This document shows, piece after piece, positions 1 through 5,400 of a stretch of DNA of 7,516 bases (positions within the stretch are counted from its first letter, which is position 1; each line of letters begins with the position of its first letter). The stretch spans positions 1-7,516 of the forward strand of contig CAJUEU010000061.1 of assembly GCA_910585735.1 (NCBI GenBank), read 5' to 3'. Made by a program: the position numbers and the translations under genes. The stretch comes from an uncultured Oscillospiraceae bacterium. GTDB lineage: Bacteria; Bacillota; Clostridia; Oscillospirales; Oscillospiraceae. The notes under the pieces are model-generated. The model searched no databases. It was not told where the DNA came from and saw nothing but the letters and a program-made list of their open reading frames with translations.

Positions 1-38
1 TACAATGAAGCCATCCAAAACACAGGAGGTCATTCCCT

Positions 39-692
39 ATGAAAAAGAACGCAACGGAACTGGTATTCATTCTGGACAAAAGCGGCTCCATGGCCGGGCT
101 GGAGAGCGACACCATCGGCGGCTTCAACGCCATGCTCCAGAAGCAGCGGGCGCTGGAGGGGGAGTGCCGGATCACCACGGTGCTCTTCGACAATCGCTAT
201 GAGCTGCTCCACGACCGCATCGACATCCGGGCGGTGAGCCCCATGACAGAGAAGGAGTATCAGGTGGGCGGCTCCACGGCCCTGCTGGACGCCATTGGCC
301 GGACTATCCACAAGTTGGTGAGCATCCAGCGGAACACGGCGGAGGAATATCGGGCAGAGAAGGTGATGTTCGTCATCATCACCGATGGGGCGGAGAACGC
401 CAGCCGGGAGTATTCCGTCCAGAAGGTCAGGACCATGATCGAGCATGAGAAGGAGAACTACGGCTGGGAGTTCCTGTTCCTGGGGGCCAATATGGATGCC
501 GTAGAGACGGCGGGGCGGTTCGGCATCGCCCGGGACCGGGCGGTGGAGTATGTGCCCGATGGGGCGGGGACCGAGCTGAACTTCCAGGCCATGTCTGAGA
601 CCGTGGCCTGCTTCCGTGCCACCGGGGCCGTTCCCGCTGCGCCCATGGAGGCTATTCGCAAGGATATGAAGAAAAGGGGTTGGCGCAAATGA
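39..692 (+). CDS. VWA-domain protein with MIDAS metal site
   Basis: A 217-residue protein that is essentially one von Willebrand factor A domain. Seen: the MIDAS motif DxSxS near the N-terminus (D13, S15, S17, in LDKSGSM), a candidate MIDAS threonine in GGSTALLD (T80), and the third acidic loop in IITDGAEN (D116). There is no signal peptide or membrane segment, so it is probably cytosolic. The start is fixed by AGGAGG at 24-29, nine bases before ATG 39; TACAAT at 1-6 could be the -10 box of its promoter, but the -35 lies outside the window. VWA domains of this kind bind a divalent metal and mediate protein-protein contacts. Its stop overlaps the start of the ADP-ribosylglycohydrolase gene (ATGA), so the two are probably made together. 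Whether it serves the hydrolase as scaffold or partner is inference; the specific target is unknown. Confidence 0.9.
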   Translation: MKKNATELVFILDKSGSMAGLESDTIGGFNAMLQKQRALEGECRITTVLFDNRYELLHDRIDIRAVSPMTEKEYQVGGSTALLDAIGRTIHKLVSIQRNTAEEYRAEKVMFVIITDGAENASREYSVQKVRTMIEHEKENYGWEFLFLGANMDAVETAGRFGIARDRAVEYVPDGAGTELNFQAMSETVACFRATGAVPAAPMEAIRKDMKKRGWRK

Positions 693-1480
693 CCGGTGCC
701 ATCGTTGGGGATATCGTGGGCTCGGTCTATGAGTGGAACAACATCAAGACCAAGGAGTTCCCGCTCTTTCAGGACAAGTGCTTTTTCACCGACGACACGG
801 TGATGACCGTTGCCGTGGCCGAGGCTTTGATGAACGGCGGGGAGAAGGACGATTTCATCGATGCCATGAAAAAGTATGGCAGGATGTACCCCGATGCCGG
901 CTACGGCGGACACTTCAGAACATGGCTCTTTTCCAACAGCCGGGAGCCCTACCATTCCTGGGGCAACGGCTCGGCCATGCGGACGGCGGCGGTGGGCTGG
1001 TGGTTTGACACCATGGAGGAGACCCGGCACATGGCTGCGCTGGCAGCCGGTGTGACCCATGACCACCCAGAGGGCATCAAGGGGGCCGAGAGCACGGCGG
1101 CCGCCATCTTCCTGGCCCGGACCGGGCACAGCAAGGCGGAGATCAAAGAATATGTGGAATGGGAGTTCGGCTACGACCTGAGCCGGACCCTGGACGAGAT
1201 CCGGCCCCGCTATCGGTTCAACGAGAGCTGCCAGGACACGGTGCCCCAGGCCATCACCGCGTTTTTGGAGAGCAAGAATTTTGAGGATGCCATCCGCAAC
1301 GCCATCTCCCTGGGCGGGGACAGCGACACCCTGGCCGCCATCACGGGAAGCATCGCCGAGGCCGCCTACGGCGTGCCGCAGTGGATCAAGGATAAAGCGT
1401 GGGAATATCTGGACGAGCCCCTGCGGGAGGTGCTGCGGAAGTGGCAGGGGGAACTTTCCAAGCGGGGCGCATCTCTGTAA
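689..1480 (+). CDS. ADP-ribosylglycohydrolase (DraG/ARH family)
   Basis: A 263-residue ADP-ribosylglycohydrolase, close to the usual size of this family, which removes ADP-ribose from modified proteins or nucleic acids, or hydrolyses related ADP-ribosyl compounds, using a binuclear magnesium centre. Seen: N-terminal GAIVGDIVGS (residues 3-12), the metal-binding FTDDT (33-37), GNGSAMR (92-98) and the C-terminal metal-binding GGDSDTLA (209-216, D211 and D213). All the metal ligands expected for an active enzyme appear present. ATG 689 overlaps the VWA stop TGA 690-692; AAAAGGGG at 672-679 is the ribosome binding site. A TTG at 680 in the same frame is possible but less well placed. The coupling to a VWA gene suggests a shared job in ADP-ribose or NAD-linked regulation; the substrate is not evident, and no ADP-ribosyltransferase is visible in the window. 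Confidence 0.93.
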   Translation: MTGAIVGDIVGSVYEWNNIKTKEFPLFQDKCFFTDDTVMTVAVAEALMNGGEKDDFIDAMKKYGRMYPDAGYGGHFRTWLFSNSREPYHSWGNGSAMRTAAVGWWFDTMEETRHMAALAAGVTHDHPEGIKGAESTAAAIFLARTGHSKAEIKEYVEWEFGYDLSRTLDEIRPRYRFNESCQDTVPQAITAFLESKNFEDAIRNAISLGGDSDTLAAITGSIAEAAYGVPQWIKDKAWEYLDEPLREVLRKWQGELSKRGASL

Positions 1481-1487
1481 AACTTTT

Positions 1488-1535
1488 AGTAGCTATTCAC
1501 GCCGACTTGTGGTATATGTTTGTGCTACAAGGAGG
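1488..1535 (+). promoter_or_regulatory. Leader of the DUF6550-like gene; copy 1 of a duplicated leader
   Basis: Begins AGTAGCTATT (1488-1497), continues to TGTGGTAT (1508-1515) and ends in AAGGAGG (1529-1535), seven bases before ATG 1543. It matches the leader at 6454 at 23 of the first 28 positions. A possible promoter reading is TAGCTA (1490-1495), 17 bases, TATATG (1513-1518); the -35 is weak. It may instead be a binding site for an element-encoded regulator. Confidence 0.5.
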
Positions 1536-1542
1536 CGAGCCT

Positions 1543-2019
1543 ATGAAAAAGCTCATCATGGCAACCGTGATCACTGTTTGCTTGGTCCTGTGCGCCGTTA
1601 TGTGGCCGCAAAGTAAAGCGGCTGGGGAAGAGGCATCCAGGCCCAAGCGGGTACCTGCTATGAATGTCGCCAAAGAGCCGGCTATGAGGTTCAAGGGACC
1701 GATTGAAGTTCCGATGTTTCAGGCAGAGAAGGAGACACCCGAGCTTCCGCAGCCGGAGCTGCCCATGGAGACTGTTCCTGAACCGGAGCCTGTACCTACG
1801 GAAACACCCTTAGTCCCCGAGGTGCAGTCAACACCGAAGCCGAACCCCACCTCGGAGCCGGAGCCAGAACCTACCCCGGCGCAAACCTCTTCAGTCCCCC
1901 AAGCCGGAGATATGGTCTATGTACCGGGCTTTGGCTGGCTGGAGAGTCAGGGAGAGGGCACTGTGACTTACGATGATATGATGTTTGAGAACGGTAATAA
2001 GGTCGGAAGCATGGGATGA
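1543..2019 (+). CDS. Secreted or membrane-anchored Pro/Glu-rich protein, DUF6550-like
   Basis: A 158-residue protein. Residues 1-3 are MKK, followed by a hydrophobic stretch (about 4-21) that is a signal peptide or N-terminal anchor; its LVLC end is a poor lipobox, so a lipoprotein is not supported. Residues ~62-118 form a proline/glutamate-rich linker with PEPEP-type repeats. The compact C-terminal motif is GDMVYVPGFGWLES (122-135), followed by ENGNKVG. That combination, a membrane anchor, a low-complexity stalk and a GD-VYVPGFGW tail, is what I recall for DUF6550 proteins found in Clostridia conjugative elements; the family name is from memory. The start is ATG 1543, with AAGGAGG seven bases upstream; a longer in-frame reading from 1399 would overlap the hydrolase gene and lacks a signal peptide at its start. 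Function unknown; a role at the cell surface in conjugation is inference. Confidence 0.8.
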   Translation: MKKLIMATVITVCLVLCAVMWPQSKAAGEEASRPKRVPAMNVAKEPAMRFKGPIEVPMFQAEKETPELPQPELPMETVPEPEPVPTETPLVPEVQSTPKPNPTSEPEPEPTPAQTSSVPQAGDMVYVPGFGWLESQGEGTVTYDDMMFENGNKVGSMG

Positions 2020-2054
2020 ATTAACAAATTCGCATGAACAGTGCACCTGAAAAT

Positions 2055-2112
2055 GGTTATACCCAGTTATACCCCCGACACAAGGGTATAACTGAGTATA
2101 ATTGGGTATAAC
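2055..2112. repeat. GTTATACCC/GGGTATAAC repeat array with inverted symmetry
   Basis: GTTATACCC occurs at 2056-2064 and 2066-2074, and its reverse complement GGGTATAAC at 2084-2092 and 2104-2112; GAGTATAAT at 2094-2102 is a weaker fifth copy. The centre is a perfect 11-bp inverted repeat (2064-2074 against 2084-2094) around a 9-base spacer, extending to 17 of 20 paired positions. Spacing of repeat starts is 10, 18, 10 and 10 bases, close to whole helical turns, which suits a multi-site protein-binding array. TATAAT at 2097-2102 lies inside it. Confidence 0.75.
2075..2102 (+). promoter_or_regulatory. Possible promoter inside the repeat array
   Basis: CCGACA (2075-2080, four of six matches to TTGACA), a 16-base spacer, then TATAAT (2097-2102). 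Transcription would start near 2109 and meet the terminator at 2151-2188, giving an RNA of about 80 bases. The box positions are seen; use as a promoter is inference, and the TATAAT may simply be a by-product of the repeat sequence. Confidence 0.25.
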
Positions 2113-2150
2113 GATTTCGTTGCTCACTGGTTGCGCCGCGATAGACAAGG

Positions 2151-2188
2151 AAAAGGCAGAGCTGACCTATCGATCAGTCCTGCCTTTT
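2151..2188 (+). terminator. Rho-independent terminator
   Basis: AAAAGGCAG (2151-2159) pairs perfectly with CTGCCTTTT (2180-2188), and the stem continues after one mismatch with CTGA/TCAG. The stem ends in a short T run. It ends transcription from the DUF6550-like gene, or from a short RNA starting within the repeat array. Because the flanks are A and T runs it could also act on the minus strand. Confidence 0.75.
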
Positions 2189-2253
2189 GTCGGCTCCATA
2201 CTTTGCCCGAAGGCTTATGTGACTTTCCTGTGTCTGCTTTTGGAGTTACTGGG

Positions 2254-2282
2254 TTGACTTTGACTGTATCTATTGGTATAAT
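2254..2282 (+). promoter_or_regulatory. Sigma-A promoter of the RNase III-type operon
   Basis: TTGACT (2254-2259), a 17-base spacer and a perfect TATAAT (2277-2282), five of six and six of six matches to consensus. The predicted start is near 2289, giving a 5' UTR of about 206 bases. It lies after a terminator, so the cargo operon is expressed independently of the upstream genes. Confidence 0.8.
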
Positions 2283-2288
2283 GAAATT

Positions 2289-2494
2289 GCTTCAAGGCGT
2301 GATGGATTAAATTTGAGACATTGTTTCTGTGTGTTTACTCCCGTTTATGCAAGTGAACCTGAGTAAACAAATGAAAACAAAGAATTGAATTTAATTGATT
2401 TTGCCTGACGGGGCTTTCTTGTGCTATGCGGAAAGCAGTTTTGTCAGGCTATCATTATGCCTTTTTGCAACTATTTTGCTGGGAGGTATTTTTT
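2289..2494 (+). promoter_or_regulatory. Long structured 5' UTR of the RNase III-type gene
   Basis: Two hairpins are visible. GTTTACTC (2333-2340) pairs with GAGTAAAC (2361-2368) across a 20-base loop. GCCTGAC (2403-2409) pairs with GTCAGGC (2443-2449) and encloses GCTTTC (2413-2418) paired with GAAAGC (2431-2436). The second structure ends about 30 bases before the ribosome binding site GGGAGG (2481-2486). Neither is followed by a terminator-like T run. Post-transcriptional control is plausible; no known riboswitch was recognised. Confidence 0.5.
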
Positions 2495-3574
2495 ATGGAA
2501 AAAGTAGTTGTAAACATGGTTCAGGCTCAAATAGGTTATACGTTTCAGAATCTTGACTTATTGAGACAGGCTTTTATCAGACGTTCCTACACAGAGGAAC
2601 ACGGCGGAGAAAATAATGAGGTATTAGAATTTATTGGCGACAAGGCACTGGATCTTGCGGTCGTTCAACTCTTGGTAAAACGATACGGGTATATTGATGC
2701 TGGTTCTTCTGCTGAATTTGCCTGTGACCACCGTGAAGGCGAACTTACAAGGATCAAAAGTAGAATGGTTGAGAGGAAAAACTTAGCCAGGCGAATGGAG
2801 GAACTGGGATTTGCTGAGCATTTAATTATGGGAAAGAGCGACCTCCAAAATAATGTCCAGGAAGAATTGTCGGTAAAGGAGGATCTATTTGAAGCAATTC
2901 TTGGTGCCGTGACATTGGATTGTGATTGGGACCTTTCTATTATTTCATCAGTAGTTGAGGCCATGCTGGTGCCGGAGGATTTCTTTCAGGAGGATACAGA
3001 GACAAACTATGTTCGGCTTATCCAAGAGTGGGAAGAAAAGAAAAACGGAGCAATTCCTTGGTATTGGTTTGAAGAGGTGAATTATCACTCACAGAGTTTC
3101 CACAATTATATGCGCTCTCAGGCCATTGGCCTATCGGTTATTCCTCAGCAGGTCCCTATGGAATATTCAAAGCACAAAGCTTATTTTCAATGCGAACTGA
3201 AACTGCTCAATTCGCTCCCAGTCTTTAGGGGAGTTGGCCTGTCAAAAAGCGAAGCCAGAATGAATGTATGCAAGTTGGCGTATGAGTATTTGGATCAACA
3301 TGGCCTTCTATTCTCAATCCAAGACGAAATTGAAAACCCCAATAAGGCTGATGCAATCAATCAGCTGGAGATCCTTGCCCGGCGGGGATATTTTCCGATC
3401 CCCACCTATGCCTTTGAACAGAGTTATGATAAAGACGGCAATCCGGTTTGGAAATGCAGATGCCAGATAGCAGGATACGATGCATTTTTTGAGGCGGAGT
3501 CATCTTCAAAGAAGGACGCAAAAAAGACAGTGGCTTTTGAAATGCTTAAGTATGTGTTGGACGAGGAGGAATAA
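2495..3574 (+). CDS. RNase III-family endoribonuclease with two dsRNA-binding domains
   Basis: A 359-residue protein. The N-terminal RNase III domain (about 8-160) carries the signature NEVLEFIGDKALDL (41-54), EGELTRIK (81-88) and KEDLFEAILGAV (128-139). Aligned by eye with E. coli RNase III, all six acidic active-site positions are kept: E42, E45, D49, E81, D130 and E133. About 12 extra residues lie between D49 and E81. Two regions then look like dsRNA-binding domains: ~171-268, ending GVGLSKSEARMNVCKLAYEYL, and ~285-356, ending SSSKKDAKKTVAFEMLKYVL. Housekeeping bacterial RNase III has only one such domain and is about 230 residues, so this is an accessory enzyme. ATG 2495 has GGGAGG eight bases upstream; an in-frame ATG at 2426 lies inside the leader hairpin without a good site. 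The gene is visibly AT-richer than its neighbours, consistent with transfer. A role in defence, element RNA processing or copy control is inference. Confidence 0.9.
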   Translation: MEKVVVNMVQAQIGYTFQNLDLLRQAFIRRSYTEEHGGENNEVLEFIGDKALDLAVVQLLVKRYGYIDAGSSAEFACDHREGELTRIKSRMVERKNLARRMEELGFAEHLIMGKSDLQNNVQEELSVKEDLFEAILGAVTLDCDWDLSIISSVVEAMLVPEDFFQEDTETNYVRLIQEWEEKKNGAIPWYWFEEVNYHSQSFHNYMRSQAIGLSVIPQQVPMEYSKHKAYFQCELKLLNSLPVFRGVGLSKSEARMNVCKLAYEYLDQHGLLFSIQDEIENPNKADAINQLEILARRGYFPIPTYAFEQSYDKDGNPVWKCRCQIAGYDAFFEAESSSKKDAKKTVAFEMLKYVLDEEE

Positions 3575-3577
3575 CCG

Positions 3578-3754
3578 ATGCCAAAATGGTGTTTCAACTA
3601 CGATTCTGGGGAATACGAATATATTGAGCGAGATGGCTTCAGCGTCACAAGAGGCGAATATGTTTATAATTGGGACGACAGTGAGTACCGCTGCGAAGAG
3701 GAGGAAGAGCGCCGTCGTGAAGAGAAAGAGGAACGGCAGCGAGATGAAGATTGA
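3578..3754 (+). CDS. Small acidic 58-residue protein of unknown function
   Basis: Starts three bases after the RNase III-type gene, with AGGAGGA (3564-3570, inside the end of that gene) seven bases before ATG 3578: a well-placed site that makes this a credible gene. The N-terminal half is aromatic and acidic (MPKWCFNYDSGEYEYIERDG). The C-terminal third (from about residue 39) is an almost unbroken run of Glu and Arg that would be a charged helix. The stop TGA 3752-3754 touches the terminator stem. No family is recognised. Its tight coupling suggests a partner or regulator of the nuclease; a negatively charged tail could mimic RNA, but that is speculation. Confidence 0.7.
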   Translation: MPKWCFNYDSGEYEYIERDGFSVTRGEYVYNWDDSEYRCEEEEERRREEKEERQRDED

Positions 3755-3802
3755 ATAAAACTACGCCTATCAGGTGAATTACCTGATAGGCGTAGTTTTA
3801 TT
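3754..3802. terminator. Bidirectional terminator between convergent genes
   Basis: A perfect 22-bp inverted repeat (3754-3775 against 3781-3802) around the loop GAATT. It runs AATAAAACTACG inward on the left and CGTAGTTTTATT on the right, so each strand has a GC-rich stem preceded by A and followed by T. It overlaps the last base of the small acidic gene and ends one base before the last codon of the minus-strand gene, so it serves both. Confidence 0.92.
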
Positions 3803-3803
3803 A

Positions 3804-4865
3804 TCACAGCTCATTCAGTCTCTGCTTCAGTTCCTCGTCCGTCAGCTTTCCCTGCTCGGACTGTTCCAACAGCTCCTGGGCCTTTGCCACGGCATTGTTC
3901 CACTCGTCCACGCTGATCTTCCCACGGAGCTTCCTCTGCTTCAGTCGAATGTAGGCCCTGTCGTACTCCACCTTCGCCGGGGTGCGGTTGGCCCTGCCCT
4001 GGGCCTCCTTCCGGTGGGCGCCCACCTTCCGGCAGGTGCGCTCTGTCTCGCCGGGGGCGATGTTGTTGCAGTAGCAGGTGTTGTACCCGGCGGTCAGGAG
4101 AAAATACCTGCCGCAGTTGTGACAGCGCCGGGGCGCGTTGCCGTGGATCAAGCCACGATAAAAATCGGTAAAGAGAAAGGATACAACATCCTGAAACTGC
4201 GTTTCCTCCCCGATCACGATCTCCTCCGAATTGTCTGGGTTGCGGATGGGGATGAATCGGATGGCAGCGTCAAAGCTCTGCTCAAACTCATCCTCATCCG
4301 GAAAGAAAAACGCTCCCGCAGAGCGCATGCCCTGATAGTATTCCGCAAAGGCCTTACCATAGGCGGCACCGTTTCGTCTGGGGAGGTCCTCAAAGTCCAG
4401 CTCCAGTGTCAGTGCGATTTGATTGCGAAAGGCGTCCAAACGCTCTGGTAACGTCTCATAGACCTCTAACATCTTTCGAAACTGCCGATTCCTTTCACTT
4501 CCTGTTGCCATGGCCTCCTCCCATTTCTCTGGTTGGGCGGCCAGCAGAGGAAACATATTGTAAGCCACATAGTAGTCCATGGGCAGATCACGATAAGGAG
4601 GCAGGGAGAGCAGTACATCATAAAATGCGTTCAGCTTTTTCTGGACAGAAACGGCCTGTGATTTGTTTGGCTGGTCCATGATCTGATGAAAGGCGGGCGC
4701 GAAGTCATCTGCCCGCTCACTCAATTCCTGAACTACCTGGCTGTCCAGATTCAGATACTCGGTTGTGAGTTCACCCAGTTGGTATGACCGCTTCCCCACA
4801 AGGAGATGTGTTCCCCAAAACAGGACCGCAAAGAGGTCCGGTTCGTTCTTCGGAATGTAGCCCAT
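3804..4865 (-). CDS. DUF6076-like protein with a Cys-rich zinc-ribbon motif
   Basis: A 353-residue soluble protein with no signal peptide or membrane segment. The N-terminal two thirds (1-240) is a helical region without a motif I know. Then comes a cysteine cluster, CHNCGRYF (248-255) followed by CYC (264-266) and C278/H284, spaced C-x2-C-x12-C-x-C-x11-C; this looks like a treble-clef or zinc-ribbon site. The C-terminus (~285-353) is basic, then a charged helix. The layout matches what I recall as DUF6076, common in Clostridia accessory regions; the name is from memory. ATG at 4865-4863 has GGAGGG (4873-4878) seven bases upstream. It has its own strong promoter (4957-4985) and faces the RNase III operon, so it is a separate cargo unit. 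The CGNR-like zinc site suggests nucleic-acid binding; function unknown. Confidence 0.82.
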   Translation of the reverse strand: MGYIPKNEPDLFAVLFWGTHLLVGKRSYQLGELTTEYLNLDSQVVQELSERADDFAPAFHQIMDQPNKSQAVSVQKKLNAFYDVLLSLPPYRDLPMDYYVAYNMFPLLAAQPEKWEEAMATGSERNRQFRKMLEVYETLPERLDAFRNQIALTLELDFEDLPRRNGAAYGKAFAEYYQGMRSAGAFFFPDEDEFEQSFDAAIRFIPIRNPDNSEEIVIGEETQFQDVVSFLFTDFYRGLIHGNAPRRCHNCGRYFLLTAGYNTCYCNNIAPGETERTCRKVGAHRKEAQGRANRTPAKVEYDRAYIRLKQRKLRGKISVDEWNNAVAKAQELLEQSEQGKLTDEELKQRLNEL

Positions 4866-4956
4866 ATCTTTGCCCTCCTGTATCCGATAGAGATTTGGCG
4901 TTTACCTGACCGGGCCCCAAACTATTGAAATCCATTTTTTGATATGCTACCCTCAA

Positions 4957-4985
4957 ATTGTATCAGGCAGAGAAACAAATGTCAA
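4957..4985 (-). promoter_or_regulatory. Strong sigma-A promoter of the DUF6076-like gene
   Basis: Read on the minus strand: TTGACA (4985-4980), a 17-base spacer, then TACAAT (4962-4957), with TG one base before it as an extended -10. Predicted start near 4950, giving a leader of about 85 bases. Six of six and five of six matches to consensus. Confidence 0.85.
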
Positions 4986-5050
4986 TCGCATTACGATTAT
5001 CATAAAACCAAGACCTGCCGGTACCTCGATAACTGAATACCCACCATCGG

Positions 5051-5167
5051 AGAGGATACACCTCTGGGGAAGTGCGCCGGGACTTCGCAATGCGAAAGAG
5101 CGCACCGACAGAGGAAAGACGTTGCGGTGAAAGTCCGGGACAGGAAGCGGTACGGTGTGTGGCCAAC
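5051..5167 (+). ncRNA. Structured RNA-like leader before the excisionase-like gene
   Basis: Nested stems are visible: CCTCTG (5061-5066) with CAGAGG (5109-5114); inside it GTGCGC (5072-5077) with GCGCAC (5100-5105); and inside that TTCGC (5084-5088) with GCGAA (5092-5096). AGAGG (5051-5055) can instead pair with CCTCT (5061-5065), so two exclusive folds compete for the same bases. Downstream, GGTGAAAGTCC (5126-5136) and a possible GTTG/CAAC pairing (5121-5124 with 5164-5167) suggest more structure. It ends 23 bases before ATG 5191. The family is not recognised. GTGCGCC and GGTGAAAGTCC recall the 5' part of group II introns, so a shortened or derived intron domain I is an alternative to a cis-acting leader. 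Confidence 0.55.
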
Positions 5168-5190
5168 AAAATTTTGAAAGAAGGAACCGA

Positions 5191-5400
5191 ATGAAAGAAT
5201 CTGAATTCAAAAGTTTTGATGACCTGCCGCTGTTTCTCAGCGCAAAGCTGGTGGCACAGACGCTGGGCGTCTCCATCTCCAGCGCTTATGAGCTGATGGC
5301 GGAAAAAGATTTCCCGACGCTGCGCATAGGCAACCGTATCGTGGTCCCCAAGGACAAGCTCCAGGCGTGGGTGGAAATGCAGACCGGGGGTGAGGCTTGA
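5191..5400 (+). CDS. Excisionase-like helix-turn-helix DNA-binding protein
   Basis: A 69-residue protein with a single MerR/Xis-type winged helix-turn-helix. Residues ~16-40 form the HTH (LSAKLVAQTLGVSISSAYEL) and FPTLRIGNRIVVPKDKLQAW (41-60) the wing and following helix, the usual pattern of helix_turn_helix_17 / excisionase-family proteins. Such proteins bind near the attachment site and direct the tyrosine integrase towards excision, or act as regulators in the element. The start is ATG 5191, behind a weak AAGAAGGA (5178-5185); an upstream in-frame ATG at 5155 lies in the structured leader. The stop overlaps the next gene's start (TGATG at 5398-5402), so translation is coupled. The gene appears intact, unlike the two that follow. 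Excision versus regulatory role cannot be decided from sequence. Confidence 0.85.
   Translation: MKESEFKSFDDLPLFLSAKLVAQTLGVSISSAYELMAEKDFPTLRIGNRIVVPKDKLQAWVEMQTGGEA

Larger units (their letters stand above)
2020..2494. other. 475-base gene-free control region
   Basis: No convincing gene on either strand. In order it holds a repeat array with a large inverted repeat (2055-2112), a rho-independent terminator (2151-2188), a near-consensus sigma-A promoter (2254-2282) and a long structured leader (2289-2494) for the RNase III-type gene. These are listed separately. I see nothing more in 2189-2253. Confidence 0.7.
4866..5190. other. 325-base divergent intergenic region
   Basis: No convincing gene. 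It holds the ribosome binding site, leader and promoter of the minus-strand DUF6076-like gene (4866-4985) and the structured RNA-like segment before the excisionase-like gene (5051-5167). I could not find a convincing plus-strand promoter between 4986 and 5050, although one would be expected there. Confidence 0.65.

Noticed and set aside
30..446. Minus-strand open frame of 138 codons opposite the VWA gene
   Set aside because: It mirrors GC-rich coding sequence of a clear VWA gene, has no ribosome binding site and shows no recognisable domain.
458..1129. Minus-strand open frame of 223 codons across the VWA and hydrolase genes
   Set aside because: It spans the junction of two well-supported plus-strand genes and has low-complexity His/Gly/Leu composition typical of a reverse-frame shadow.
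3480..3758. Plus-strand open frame of 92 codons overlapping the end of the nuclease and the small acidic gene
   Set aside because: It is out of frame with both, lacks a ribosome binding site, and the 58-codon frame from 3578 is much better supported.
3774..4451. Plus-strand open frame of 225 codons opposite the DUF6076-like gene
   Set aside because: It starts in the terminator loop, has Leu/Val-rich shadow composition and opposes a gene with motif, promoter and ribosome binding site.
5072..5167. Complete group II intron
   Set aside because: Only 5'-like pieces (GTGCGCC, GGTGAAAGTCC) are seen; no reverse transcriptase gene and no domain V-like hairpin is present before the excisionase-like gene.
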